From IMG/VR virus record IMGVR_UViG_3300035698_013157, positions 1-36,951 of that record: a stretch of 36,951 nt of DNA; one strand, given 5' to 3'. A program made the translations under genes and the position numbers. The notes under the pieces are model-generated. The model made no database searches, was not told the origin of the DNA, and was given only the letters and a program-made list of their open reading frames with translations. The DNA comes from a virus. Shown here one piece after another: positions 27,589 through 35,647 of the stretch; the first letter of the stretch is position 1, and each line of letters starts with the position of its first letter.

Positions 27589-27924
27589 ATGAAAAATTTT
27601 CAATCAACAATAGAAGGAGTTTGGATAGAGCAAATTGCAGTTCAACTAACAGAAGCAGAAAAACAATTAATGGTTTCTCAAAAAGAAGAGTATGATCAAG
27701 AAAAACAAGCTTTGTTAAAAAGGTTTAAAGAAGAAAGAGAGCAGCCAACAACATTGGAAAAGTCGGATGCTCTAACACTTTTTTATATAGGCATTAAGCC
27801 ACAACTAAAAAAAACAGATACTTATCAGTTAATAGCTTGTGATTGTAGTGAAGTTACAGCGGGATTTTACAGCGGAATATTAAACTTTAGAATTAATGGA
27901 GAACACAAACAAATAAGGTTTTAA
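27589..27924 (+). CDS. Tail accessory protein, N-terminal part (likely +1 frameshift into 28180)
   Basis: 111 residues to the stop, ending HKQIRF. Starts MKNFQSTIEGVWIEQIAVQL and has a coiled-coil segment (LMVSQKEEYDQEKQALLKRF). The next frame continues without interruption: KIEDDITALFWDGEKLYQGE and on to a stop at 28180, giving a 196-residue product if the ribosome slips +1 at UUU-UAA (27919-27924). Probably a fibre-associated or fibre-assembly protein judged by its place after the fibres. Whether the shift is programmed, a mutation or a sequence error is unresolved. Confidence 0.6.
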   Translation: MKNFQSTIEGVWIEQIAVQLTEAEKQLMVSQKEEYDQEKQALLKRFKEEREQPTTLEKSDALTLFYIGIKPQLKKTDTYQLIACDCSEVTAGFYSGILNFRINGEHKQIRF

Positions 27925-28021
27925 AATAGAAGATGATATTACCGCTTTATTTTGGGATGGCGAAAAACTATACCAAGGCGAACTTGATGAAAACGGAGAG
28001 TTTTTAGAAGGTAAAATAATA

Positions 28022-28180
28022 ATGGCTAAGCAATGGCGAAACACCGAGTTAAGCGATACTGATTGGGTAGTTCCTGTAGTTGACCATCCACAACACGCGC
28101 AATATTTAACATGCAGACAAGCGTTAAGGGATTGGACTGTTTCGGAAACTTTTCCAGATACTAAACCAGTTTTAGAATAA
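28022..28180 (+). CDS. C-terminal part of the tail accessory gene (52 aa if read alone)
   Basis: The same frame opens at 27916 but has no ATG until 28022 (MAKQWRNTELSDTDWVVPVV). Upstream of the ATG it reads as protein (FWDGEKLYQGELDENGEFLE). Residues such as DWVVPVVDHPQHAQYLTCRQ look structured. It is most simply the second half of the frameshifted gene at 27589, with the internal ATG as a possible separate start. Confidence 0.5.
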   Translation: MAKQWRNTELSDTDWVVPVVDHPQHAQYLTCRQALRDWTVSETFPDTKPVLE

Positions 28181-28198
28181 CAATAAATAAATAATAAA

Positions 28199-28465
28199 AT
28201 GACCATAAAAAAAACAGAGACAAAGTCAGAATTTTTCTGGATTTTAATTTTTAGAGTAGCAGGATTGCTGTTGTTCTTTTTACCGTTTATTCCTATTACA
28301 CTAGGTTACATAAACTCAACAAGTGAAAAAATAAGACTCGATGGTGCTGATTGGCAGTTGTTAGGGTTTGGCTTTTTCTTAGTTTGGGGTAGTAGCTATT
28401 TTGGAATATTGGGAAATAAATTAGGCAAACTATTGTCTGATAAATTAGGAATTAATAAAGAATAA
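28199..28465 (+). CDS. Two-TM membrane protein, holin candidate
   Basis: 88 residues. Two hydrophobic spans: FFWILIFRVAGLLLFFLPFI (about 12-31) and a later LLGFGFFLVWGSSYFGILG (about 54-72). Basic ends (MTIKKTETK, NKLGKLLSDKLGINKE) flank them. Placed directly before other small membrane genes and the endolysin, the usual place for holins. The class cannot be set from sequence. Confidence 0.65.
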   Translation: MTIKKTETKSEFFWILIFRVAGLLLFFLPFIPITLGYINSTSEKIRLDGADWQLLGFGFFLVWGSSYFGILGNKLGKLLSDKLGINKE

Positions 28466-28469
28466 AACA

Positions 28470-28682
28470 ATGACAGACAGCATGATTAAGAGCTTTGCAA
28501 TGCTAGGTATCTGGATATTAAGTTTTAACTCCCCAGAAGCTTTTTTCCAAATAATGACAAGTATAATCGCATTTATTTATTTTGGAGCAATGCTGAAAAT
28601 TAATATTGTAGATGTAAAATATGAAGGCAACTGGTTGTTGTTCTTTAAAAGTTGGTTTAATTTAAAAAAGAAAATAAAATGA
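28470..28682 (+). CDS. Membrane protein, holin/antiholin candidate
   Basis: 70 residues. Hydrophobic stretches SMIKSFAMLGIWILSF and FFQIMTSIIAFIYFGAMLKI, then a basic C-terminus (FNLKKKIK). Its stop overlaps the ATG of the next gene (ATGA). Three small membrane genes in a row suggest a holin/antiholin set. Confidence 0.58.
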   Translation: MTDSMIKSFAMLGIWILSFNSPEAFFQIMTSIIAFIYFGAMLKINIVDVKYEGNWLLFFKSWFNLKKKIK

Positions 28683-28786
28683 AAAATTTAATTACATGGT
28701 TAAGTGGAACAACATTAATTCCAAACATATTTTTTGTATTGGGAGGCATTATTTTTTTAGGGATAATTACTTTCTGGATATTTTAA
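28679..28786 (+). CDS. Single-TM microprotein in the lysis cassette (35 aa)
   Basis: MKNLITWLSGTTLIPNIFFV then LGGIIFLGIITFWIF: one hydrophobic span making up most of the protein. Coupled by a 4-base overlap to the gene before and 3 bases from the endolysin ATG. Could be a pinholin, antiholin or an endolysin helper. Below the usual gene-calling cut-off, so likely missed by default pipelines. Confidence 0.6.
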   Translation: MKNLITWLSGTTLIPNIFFVLGGIIFLGIITFWIF

Positions 28787-28789
28787 GAA

Positions 28790-29437
28790 ATGAAGCATTT
28801 AAGTACATTTCAAAAAAACAACAATCTATTGGTAGATGGCGTTTTGGGTAAAAATACATTTGAAAGTTTTAAGAAAAAATTTCTTTTAAACGATTTAGAA
28901 TTAGCGCACTTTCTTGGTCAAGTTGACAAAGAAACAGGCGGTTTTTCTAAAGATACTGAAAGCTTAAATTATAACCCAGAAGGTTTAATTGCTACTTTTT
29001 CTTATTACAGAGATAGAAAAACAGAAGCTTGGATAGACGGTAGAACTAAACTTTCAAGAGCTAACCAAGAGGTTATTGCTAACAAGGTTTACGCTGATAA
29101 AAACAGAGGCGCAAAGTTTAAATTAGGCAACACTATTCATGGAGACGGCTTTAGGTTTATAGGTCGTGGAGCCTTACAGTTAACAGGTAGAAATAATTAT
29201 ACTTCTTTTTCAAAGTATTTGAATGACCCTGAAATAATTATAAATCCTGATTTAGTAGCTACTAAGTATTTTTGGGAGTCTGCTATGTTTTTCTTTATAA
29301 GAAACAATTTATTCAAGATGTGCACGAGCATAAGCACAAGTCAGATTAACAAGGTGACAGCAGTTATAAATAAAGGAACTGATAGTTACCAAGACAGGGT
29401 AAATCTAGTTAGAGAATATTATGAACTTACAAGGTAG
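28790..29437 (+). CDS. GH19 endolysin with N-terminal peptidoglycan-binding segment
   Basis: 215 residues. A short PG_binding_1-like start (LSTFQKNNNLLVDGVLGKNT, about residues 4-30), then the GH19 domain: HFLGQVDKETGGFSKDTESL (catalytic Glu48, with Glu57 as the likely second acid) and GDGFRFIGRGALQLTGRNNY. It hydrolyses peptidoglycan or chitin-like glycans; in this cassette, cell-wall lysis. No signal peptide, so it needs a holin. Its end overlaps the spanin-like gene by 17 bases. Confidence 0.9.
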   Translation: MKHLSTFQKNNNLLVDGVLGKNTFESFKKKFLLNDLELAHFLGQVDKETGGFSKDTESLNYNPEGLIATFSYYRDRKTEAWIDGRTKLSRANQEVIANKVYADKNRGAKFKLGNTIHGDGFRFIGRGALQLTGRNNYTSFSKYLNDPEIIINPDLVATKYFWESAMFFFIRNNLFKMCTSISTSQINKVTAVINKGTDSYQDRVNLVREYYELTR

Positions 29438-29912
29438 AATAAAAGTATTTGTTTTTGCGTTTTTAGTTTTTTCTGCATCAAGCTGTAGGACTACTAAATC
29501 AATAGAAAAAGTCGAAATAATTAAAAACGATTCTTTGGTTATTCGTAGTATTTCTACTGTACAACCTAACATTCTATCTTCGCTTGTTATTAATGAGATT
29601 TGTGATACTTTAAATAATAAGCCTAAAGAGTTTAGGCAAATATTTGTAATTGGCCAAGACACGATGGCGATCTCTTTAAAAAATAACAATCTTAACGTAG
29701 AGATTAATCAACTAAAAAAAATACTAAAACAAAAAGACAGCGTTTATAAAAATTCAATTAGTAGCCAAAACCGATCAAAAAAAGAAACAATTATAAAATA
29801 TCGTGTACCTCGATGGGCAATATTTGTAATGCTATTGATTCCTGTTTTTATTATTTTTCCTGCTATCGTTTTATTTTTAAACAAAGCTCTACGCAAACTA
29901 TTACCTATTTAA
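29421..29912 (+). CDS. Probable u-spanin (outer-membrane lipoprotein with C-terminal TM)
   Basis: 163 residues. N-terminal lipoprotein signal (VFVFAFLVFSASSC, lipidated Cys22) and a single C-terminal membrane span (WAIFVMLLIPVFIIFPAIVL, about 132-152). The middle is a coiled region (NNNLNVEINQLKKILKQKDS). An outer-membrane anchor at one end and an inner-membrane span at the other define the unimolecular spanin type known from phage T1 gp11. Overlaps the endolysin gene by 17 bases in another frame, as spanins often do. Confidence 0.75.
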   Translation: MNLQGRIKVFVFAFLVFSASSCRTTKSIEKVEIIKNDSLVIRSISTVQPNILSSLVINEICDTLNNKPKEFRQIFVIGQDTMAISLKNNNLNVEINQLKKILKQKDSVYKNSISSQNRSKKETIIKYRVPRWAIFVMLLIPVFIIFPAIVLFLNKALRKLLPI

Positions 29913-29923
29913 ATTAAATAAGC

Positions 29924-30535
29924 ATGAGGGGGATTAAGGATTTTATTGTTAGCATACCAAAAAAATACAGCGATACTTTTAAAACAGAAAGCGGAATTGA
30001 GCTTTATGCTGATCGAAGGTTTTCAATTAAAAAAGTAGCAAATACAATTGTTGAAGTAGTTGAAGTCCCATTTAATTATTCTGGAAATATTAAAAAGGGA
30101 AGTTTATTGTTTATTGATTCCACAGTTTTAATGCAACAAGACTATGCAATTGGGGGAGAGCAAGAAAACATAAACCTTTTAGATAAAAAGAATAACCTGT
30201 ACAAGGTTGAGCAATGCCTTATTATACTTTACCAAGTAAATAAAGACTGTAAATGGATGGCTTTTGGAGATTACTTTTTAGCTGAAAAAATACAAATTAA
30301 AAAAGAATTTTTAACATCTAGCTTAATTATAATGCTAGAGGATAGTAAACCTAGCTTTGAAAACAATAAATGCAAGGTATTTATACCAAACCAATACTTA
30401 ATAGAAAACAAAATAGAAAAAAACAATATTATTTTTACAAGCAAAAATAATGGTGTTGATGTAATATTTATGGATAAAGAGTATCTTTGGCTTAGGAATA
30501 GAGACGCAATAGCTAGTGAGCCTTTTTTTGTTTAA
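29924..30535 (+). CDS. Unknown late protein (203 aa), possible GroES-like barrel
   Basis: Not firmly recognised. Strand-rich throughout (IELYADRRFSIKKVANTIVE, KKGSLLFIDSTVLMQQDYAI). Its end (FTSKNNGVDVIFMDKEYLWL, then RNRDAIA) resembles the last strands of GroES proteins ('G.dv.f.g.eyl.vre.dIla'). If so, this would be the second co-chaperonin-like protein in the phage. It lies between lysis and terminase genes. A capsid-associated or tail role cannot be excluded. Confidence 0.45.
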   Translation: MRGIKDFIVSIPKKYSDTFKTESGIELYADRRFSIKKVANTIVEVVEVPFNYSGNIKKGSLLFIDSTVLMQQDYAIGGEQENINLLDKKNNLYKVEQCLIILYQVNKDCKWMAFGDYFLAEKIQIKKEFLTSSLIIMLEDSKPSFENNKCKVFIPNQYLIENKIEKNNIIFTSKNNGVDVIFMDKEYLWLRNRDAIASEPFFV

Positions 30536-30565
30536 TATTTTATATCAAGTATAATAATTATATCA

Positions 30566-30865
30566 ATGGCAGAGGAAATAAAAAAGTCAAGTTACTACGA
30601 GGAAAACGTTCCTGATTTAATTAGCGATTTAAAAACAGCGGTTACGAACAACAGAAAGGTTATTACTCAAGACGTAACAGGGGAATTAGGAGAGGACAAG
30701 TATGTGAATGTGTTAAAGTCAAGAAGAATGGCGGCAGATGATACTATTCATTTTTTAAAAGAAATAGACCGGTTACAAAACGAAATAAATGGTGTTAGTG
30801 TTGATGAAAATATAAAAGAAAAAAAATCTATTAACCCTGTAAGTAAGTTTTCTAAAAAAAATTAA
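30566..30865 (+). CDS. Small protein before TerL, candidate small terminase
   Basis: 99 residues, helical and charged: VPDLISDLKTAVTNNRKVIT, then VLKSRRMAADDTIHFLKEID. It ends right at the start of the large terminase gene, with no gap. Small terminases often occupy this place. No clear HTH motif is visible, so the call is positional. Confidence 0.45.
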   Translation: MAEEIKKSSYYEENVPDLISDLKTAVTNNRKVITQDVTGELGEDKYVNVLKSRRMAADDTIHFLKEIDRLQNEINGVSVDENIKEKKSINPVSKFSKKN

Positions 30866-33196
30866 ATGATTTTTTATCTAGGAGCCAAAGTTGAAAGTAT
30901 TATAAAAGATACCGAACGAACTCGCAAGAATAAAATGCGAGAATGGTCTTATGGATATAATCCAGATATTGATACTGTTATAATTTCTAAAGATGGCACT
31001 CTTGGAGCTATTTTTCACATACAAGGCTTAAATATTGGATTACCTGAAACACCTTTTAAAAAAGATATATTAAATTACGATAATCCAGGGTATAACCAAA
31101 AGTGGAAACGCCATGAATTACCTTTAGAATTATCTGATAAATCTATAAACACAGCTTGTTCTGCAATAAGACGTATGAGCATTACTACCGATCAAAAAGA
31201 AGAAATGGTAGAGGAATACATGGTTGATTTATATGAAAAACACGATGAGTATATTTCGCGTGAATTTATGCGTAGGGATCAAGGCGTATGGATTTACTCT
31301 AACGGACAGACTATTTACTTAACAGGAACTTACTATTACGGAATTCAATGGTTTAAAGAATCTACTGACTATCCAGATTTTAGAGTAATACAAAACGAGT
31401 TAATGATTTTCTGGGAGGCTTGTAAGGCAGACAACAGGTCTTACGGTATGCAGTACGTTAAAAACAGACGCATGGGAGCTTCTTTATTAGGTCTTTTTGA
31501 ATTTAGTGAATCAGGAACTATTACTGAGGATAAAATTCTAGGTATGATTTCTAAAAAAGGTGATGATGCTAGAAAAATATTTAGAAGACTTGTTTCTGGT
31601 TTTAAAAGATTGCCTTCTTTTTTTAAACCGCTTACGGACGGTACAAACACGCCTAAGAAAGAATTGATATTTGCGGAGCCAACAAAAAGAAGAAAAAAAG
31701 GAGAAGGAGTTGGTTCTGGTGAGGGGTTAAGTACAAGCATATCTTGGCACAACACGGATATGAACGCTATGGATGGAGAAGCTGTATTCCGCAGCTTATT
31801 AGATGAATCTGGAAAATACCCAACAGATGTAAAATTTAGCGAATATTGGTCTATTGTAAAAACATCACACCGTAAAGGGGTTAGAATTACAGGAAAATCG
31901 ATGGTTGTATCTACCGTAAACTCTTTAAAAAAAGGAGGTGGCGAGTATTTAAAAGTATGGAACGCTAGTGATTTATTAGATAGAAACGAAAACGGACAAA
32001 CTAAATCTGGTTTATACAGAGTTTTTATTGCTGCTAAGTTTTGTTTAGAGGGAATGTTTGATGAGTATGGGTTCTCTATTGTAGATGATCCAATAAAACC
32101 AATTAGAACTGACACAGGTAATATCACTAGAATTGGATCTAAAACATTTCTTAAAAACGAGGAAGACGCTTTAGTGGGCGATCCAGAAAAGTATAACGAG
32201 CAAAAAAGACAATTTCCGGACACAATACAAGATGCTTTTAGAGACGCTAGTAGCGATTGCGAATTTAACCTACAGCATTTACTAGAGCAAATAGAGCATA
32301 ATGAATTTGAGTTAAACGATAGGTGGGACACTGAAAAAAACTTTTTAGGTAATGATGGTGTAGAGCGCGGAAACTTTAGATGGAAAGACGGTGTTCCTGA
32401 CACAGAAGTAATATGGACTCCTGACAACGAAACAGGAAGGTTTTTTATTAAAAAAGGATGCCACCCGCCAATAGAGTTTAAAAACCAACACGAGTTAAAG
32501 TTTAAAAACGGAATACTAGCCAAATCTCCGTTAGCAGGTCATATAGGCGGCTTTGGAGTCGATCCATACAACCGAAGTTTAAATGCTGACGGTAGAGGCT
32601 CTAAGGGATGCAACATAGGCAGCACAAAGGCTCATACTTATGATTTTGTGCCTAGTGAATGTGTTTTTCTTGAATACATAGACAGGCCTAGAAAAGTAAC
32701 TTTATTTTTTGAAGATGTAATTATGTGTTCGGTTTATTTTTCGATGCCTTTTTTAGCAGAGCAATCTAACGACCAATTTTTAGCATACGTAAAAGATAGA
32801 GGTTATCGACATTTTAGCGCAAACAATCCTTTTAAATTATATCAAGACTTGACACCTCAAGAAAAAGAGTTTGGCGGCGCTCCGCAGCAAGATTCTAAAA
32901 TAGGTGAAGGGCAATTTTACGCTACAGAATCTTATGTGCAAGACCATATAGGAGTAGCTAAAGACGAGAGCAAAAGAATGAAGGGCGAAATGGGGGATAT
33001 GCCTTTTACTAGAACATTAATTCAACTAAAAGAAGTAGATACTTCAAATAGAACGAAATATGATGCTTATATAGGATTCTCTTTATCAAGGTTGCTTAAC
33101 CAAAGGAGGGTTAAAAAAGAAGTAGAAAAACCAAATCAAACATTTATCCCATTCCAGAAATATGACAATTCTGGTTCAATATCTAAACTCGCATAA
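30866..33196 (+). CDS. terL: Large terminase subunit
   Basis: 776 residues, long for a TerL. Deviant Walker A QYVKNRRMGASLLG (Lys199-Asn-Arg-Arg-Met-Gly-Ala-Ser206), hydrophobic Walker B with DE (FRSLLDES, Asp313-Glu314) and a C-terminal RNase H-type nuclease with GFGVDPYNRSLNADG (Asp565). It powers DNA packaging into the procapsid and cuts the concatemer. The K-N-R-R-M-G-x-S type P-loop is the kind I associate with large Bacteroidetes-phage terminases, including crAss-like phages, although replication genes here are unlike crAss-like phages. Followed by the portal at 3 bases. Confidence 0.9.
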   Translation: MIFYLGAKVESIIKDTERTRKNKMREWSYGYNPDIDTVIISKDGTLGAIFHIQGLNIGLPETPFKKDILNYDNPGYNQKWKRHELPLELSDKSINTACSAIRRMSITTDQKEEMVEEYMVDLYEKHDEYISREFMRRDQGVWIYSNGQTIYLTGTYYYGIQWFKESTDYPDFRVIQNELMIFWEACKADNRSYGMQYVKNRRMGASLLGLFEFSESGTITEDKILGMISKKGDDARKIFRRLVSGFKRLPSFFKPLTDGTNTPKKELIFAEPTKRRKKGEGVGSGEGLSTSISWHNTDMNAMDGEAVFRSLLDESGKYPTDVKFSEYWSIVKTSHRKGVRITGKSMVVSTVNSLKKGGGEYLKVWNASDLLDRNENGQTKSGLYRVFIAAKFCLEGMFDEYGFSIVDDPIKPIRTDTGNITRIGSKTFLKNEEDALVGDPEKYNEQKRQFPDTIQDAFRDASSDCEFNLQHLLEQIEHNEFELNDRWDTEKNFLGNDGVERGNFRWKDGVPDTEVIWTPDNETGRFFIKKGCHPPIEFKNQHELKFKNGILAKSPLAGHIGGFGVDPYNRSLNADGRGSKGCNIGSTKAHTYDFVPSECVFLEYIDRPRKVTLFFEDVIMCSVYFSMPFLAEQSNDQFLAYVKDRGYRHFSANNPFKLYQDLTPQEKEFGGAPQQDSKIGEGQFYATESYVQDHIGVAKDESKRMKGEMGDMPFTRTLIQLKEVDTSNRTKYDAYIGFSLSRLLNQRRVKKEVEKPNQTFIPFQKYDNSGSISKLA

Positions 33197-33199
33197 TAT

Positions 33200-35629
33200 A
33201 TGTACAACGCACTTAATTCTAAAGAAAATTTAACAGCTATTCCAGATCCACTAGCACCTGCAAAAGAAAAATTAACAATCAGCTACGGATTAACTTACGC
33301 TATGGCTATTCAAAAAGAATGGTTTAATGGTGGTAAAATTAATTCTAAAACAAGTTTTATGGAGCGCCATGAATATGTTCGTGAAATGCGAACTTATAAT
33401 AGAGGGGAGCAGTCTATTGACAAGTATAAGGACATGGCGGCTAGGGAAAAAGAGAGTTTAGAGTGGATGAACATGGATTGGACCCCTATTAATGTAGTTG
33501 AGAAATACACCAACATTGTTCGTAATGGGATAAGTGATGAGTTTTATAGAATGGATATTCGTTCTGCGGATAGGTTTGCGCTTTTAGAGCAGGGCAATAA
33601 AATATTGAACCATAAAATAAACATGGCATCGAAAGACATGCTAGAAAAAGCTAAAGTTTTACTAGGTGTAGATTTAACGCCAAGGGGTTTTGTTCCAGAA
33701 GACATAGAGGAAATGAATCTTTATAATGAAATTAAGGAGCGTCCAAAACAAGAAATTGCAGAAGAAATTATAATAAATTACGTAAAGAACGTTAGCAATT
33801 GGGGAGATTATATTAAAAAAGAAACAGACAAAGACCTTGTTTTGCTAGACATTCAAGTAGCTAGAGTATTCACAGACCCTAATAATGGAGTTCAAGTAGA
33901 ATACGTTGACCCAGAAAATTACGGTCATAGCTTTGTTGAGCGCAATGACTTTAGAGACGCTTTTTATCATTTTGTAGTTGACACTATTACTATAAACGAT
34001 TTAAGGAGAGAAAGCGGATATAGTGAGGAAATATGTAGAAAAATTGCAGCTCTTTACGGAGACGATAATAAAAGTAATGTTGCAAACTATGGTGAATGTG
34101 ATATAAATAAAATATTAAATTTTAGGGTAAATGTTATGCGATTTACTTTTAAATCTGATACAGAACAAGTTTGGAAAGCTTACAGAGATAAAAAAGGCTC
34201 TTTAAAAAAGGTTTCTAAAAGAGACAGCAAATACGATGTTCCAGAAGGAGCAGAAAAAAGCAAGCTGTCTAAAAGAATGGACACTTGGTACGAAGGAAGT
34301 TATGTTGTAGGTAGTAATGAGTATTTGTATAATTACAAGGAATCTGAAAACATTGCCGTAGATGATATGGATAGAGTGTTGCCTCCTTTTATTGCGCAAA
34401 GTACAAACATATATAAAAATAAATTACGGTCTTTTTTAAAGAATATTATTCCATTAGCAGACCAAATGCAGTACATACATTTAAAGCTACAGCATTTAAT
34501 AGCGGAATTAAAACCTGATTTAATAGAAATAGATTTAGATAATGTTGCCGAACTTATTGCTGACGCAAAAGGTGATCCAGTATCGAATATGAAAAAAATC
34601 ATAGGAATATTAGATGCTAAGGGTATTATTCTTAAAAAGCGCACCAATATGGGTGAAGATGGAATTAAAGAAGGACCAGGAGCAAGGCCTATACCAAATC
34701 AACAGGGTTCAGCATTGGCGGCACTTTTAAATTCTTGGCAGCATTATTACAACTTAATTAGAGAAACTACAGGAATTAATCCGGCAAGAGACGGCACTTT
34801 GTCGGAAAATGCTTTGGTTGGTATAAATCAGATGATGAAGTTAGCTAGTAATACTTCTACCAAACACATTGCTGATGCTGCGGTAGCTTTTGATAAAAGA
34901 GTATCTGGCGTAATAAGCTCTAGGGTTAAAGGAATATTTTCACAACGAAAAGAAGCAAACCACATTGTAAAAATGTACGAAACAGCAGTGGGTAAACACA
35001 ATTTAGAAGCTTTAAGTTCTCTTAAAGATAGGCATATTCACGAGTTTGGTTTTACTATAGAAATGGTTCCTGCCAAAGAAGAATTAGACGAATTAAAGCA
35101 AGACTTAATGATAGCGCTGCAAGAAGGAACAATTGATGTTTCTGAAAAATCTGAAATTATGAGAATTGCTCGAAACAACATTAAGCAAGCTACGGAGTAT
35201 ATGAGTTTTATTAGACGTAGAAGAATTAAAGAGAAGATGAAAGAAACTGAGTATAATCAGAAACTTCAATCTGAATCTAATGCTGCTGCGGCAAATGCAG
35301 CAGCTCAAGCAGAAATGCAGACCTATGAAATGAAAGCTCAAATTGATATGGAAATAGAAGGAAATAAATCTATGATGAGATTAAAAGAACTTCAAGCGCA
35401 ATTACAAATTAATTCCCCTACAGAGGATAAAAAATTTCAGCAAAATGTTTATATCGAGCAAATTAAAAACATGCAGACTTTAAACCTTAAAAAATACGAT
35501 AACGATAAAAAGTCAGAAAGAGAAGTGGCAAATAGTTCCAGACAAAGTAAAATGATTGAGCAGCGCCAAAAAGACCTTAATGCTTTTGATTTTAAAAACG
35601 AATTTAATATTGAAGATATTTTAAACTAA
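33200..35629 (+). CDS. Portal protein
   Basis: 809 residues, 3 bases after TerL. The N-terminal half includes WMNMDWTPINVVEKYTNIVR and, further on, NPARDGTLSENALVGINQMM and LASNTSTKHIADAAVAFDKR, portal-like blocks near the clip and wing. The C-terminal part is coiled and Ala/Gln-rich (SNAAAANAAAQAEMQTYEMK). The dodecameric portal is the channel for DNA and the site of terminase docking. Length is at the upper end of portals, as with the terminase, suggesting both belong to one large-type pair. No other portal in the window. Confidence 0.82.
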   Translation: MYNALNSKENLTAIPDPLAPAKEKLTISYGLTYAMAIQKEWFNGGKINSKTSFMERHEYVREMRTYNRGEQSIDKYKDMAAREKESLEWMNMDWTPINVVEKYTNIVRNGISDEFYRMDIRSADRFALLEQGNKILNHKINMASKDMLEKAKVLLGVDLTPRGFVPEDIEEMNLYNEIKERPKQEIAEEIIINYVKNVSNWGDYIKKETDKDLVLLDIQVARVFTDPNNGVQVEYVDPENYGHSFVERNDFRDAFYHFVVDTITINDLRRESGYSEEICRKIAALYGDDNKSNVANYGECDINKILNFRVNVMRFTFKSDTEQVWKAYRDKKGSLKKVSKRDSKYDVPEGAEKSKLSKRMDTWYEGSYVVGSNEYLYNYKESENIAVDDMDRVLPPFIAQSTNIYKNKLRSFLKNIIPLADQMQYIHLKLQHLIAELKPDLIEIDLDNVAELIADAKGDPVSNMKKIIGILDAKGIILKKRTNMGEDGIKEGPGARPIPNQQGSALAALLNSWQHYYNLIRETTGINPARDGTLSENALVGINQMMKLASNTSTKHIADAAVAFDKRVSGVISSRVKGIFSQRKEANHIVKMYETAVGKHNLEALSSLKDRHIHEFGFTIEMVPAKEELDELKQDLMIALQEGTIDVSEKSEIMRIARNNIKQATEYMSFIRRRRIKEKMKETEYNQKLQSESNAAAANAAAQAEMQTYEMKAQIDMEIEGNKSMMRLKELQAQLQINSPTEDKKFQQNVYIEQIKNMQTLNLKKYDNDKKSEREVANSSRQSKMIEQRQKDLNAFDFKNEFNIEDILN

Positions 35630-35647
35630 AAATAAATATTATTTTAA

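Noticed and set aside
31441-32523. Minus-strand 360-codon frame antisense to the terminase
   Set aside because: It is the mirror of the terminase gene; the Ser/Phe/Leu-rich product is typical for antisense of Lys/Glu-rich AT-rich coding DNA.
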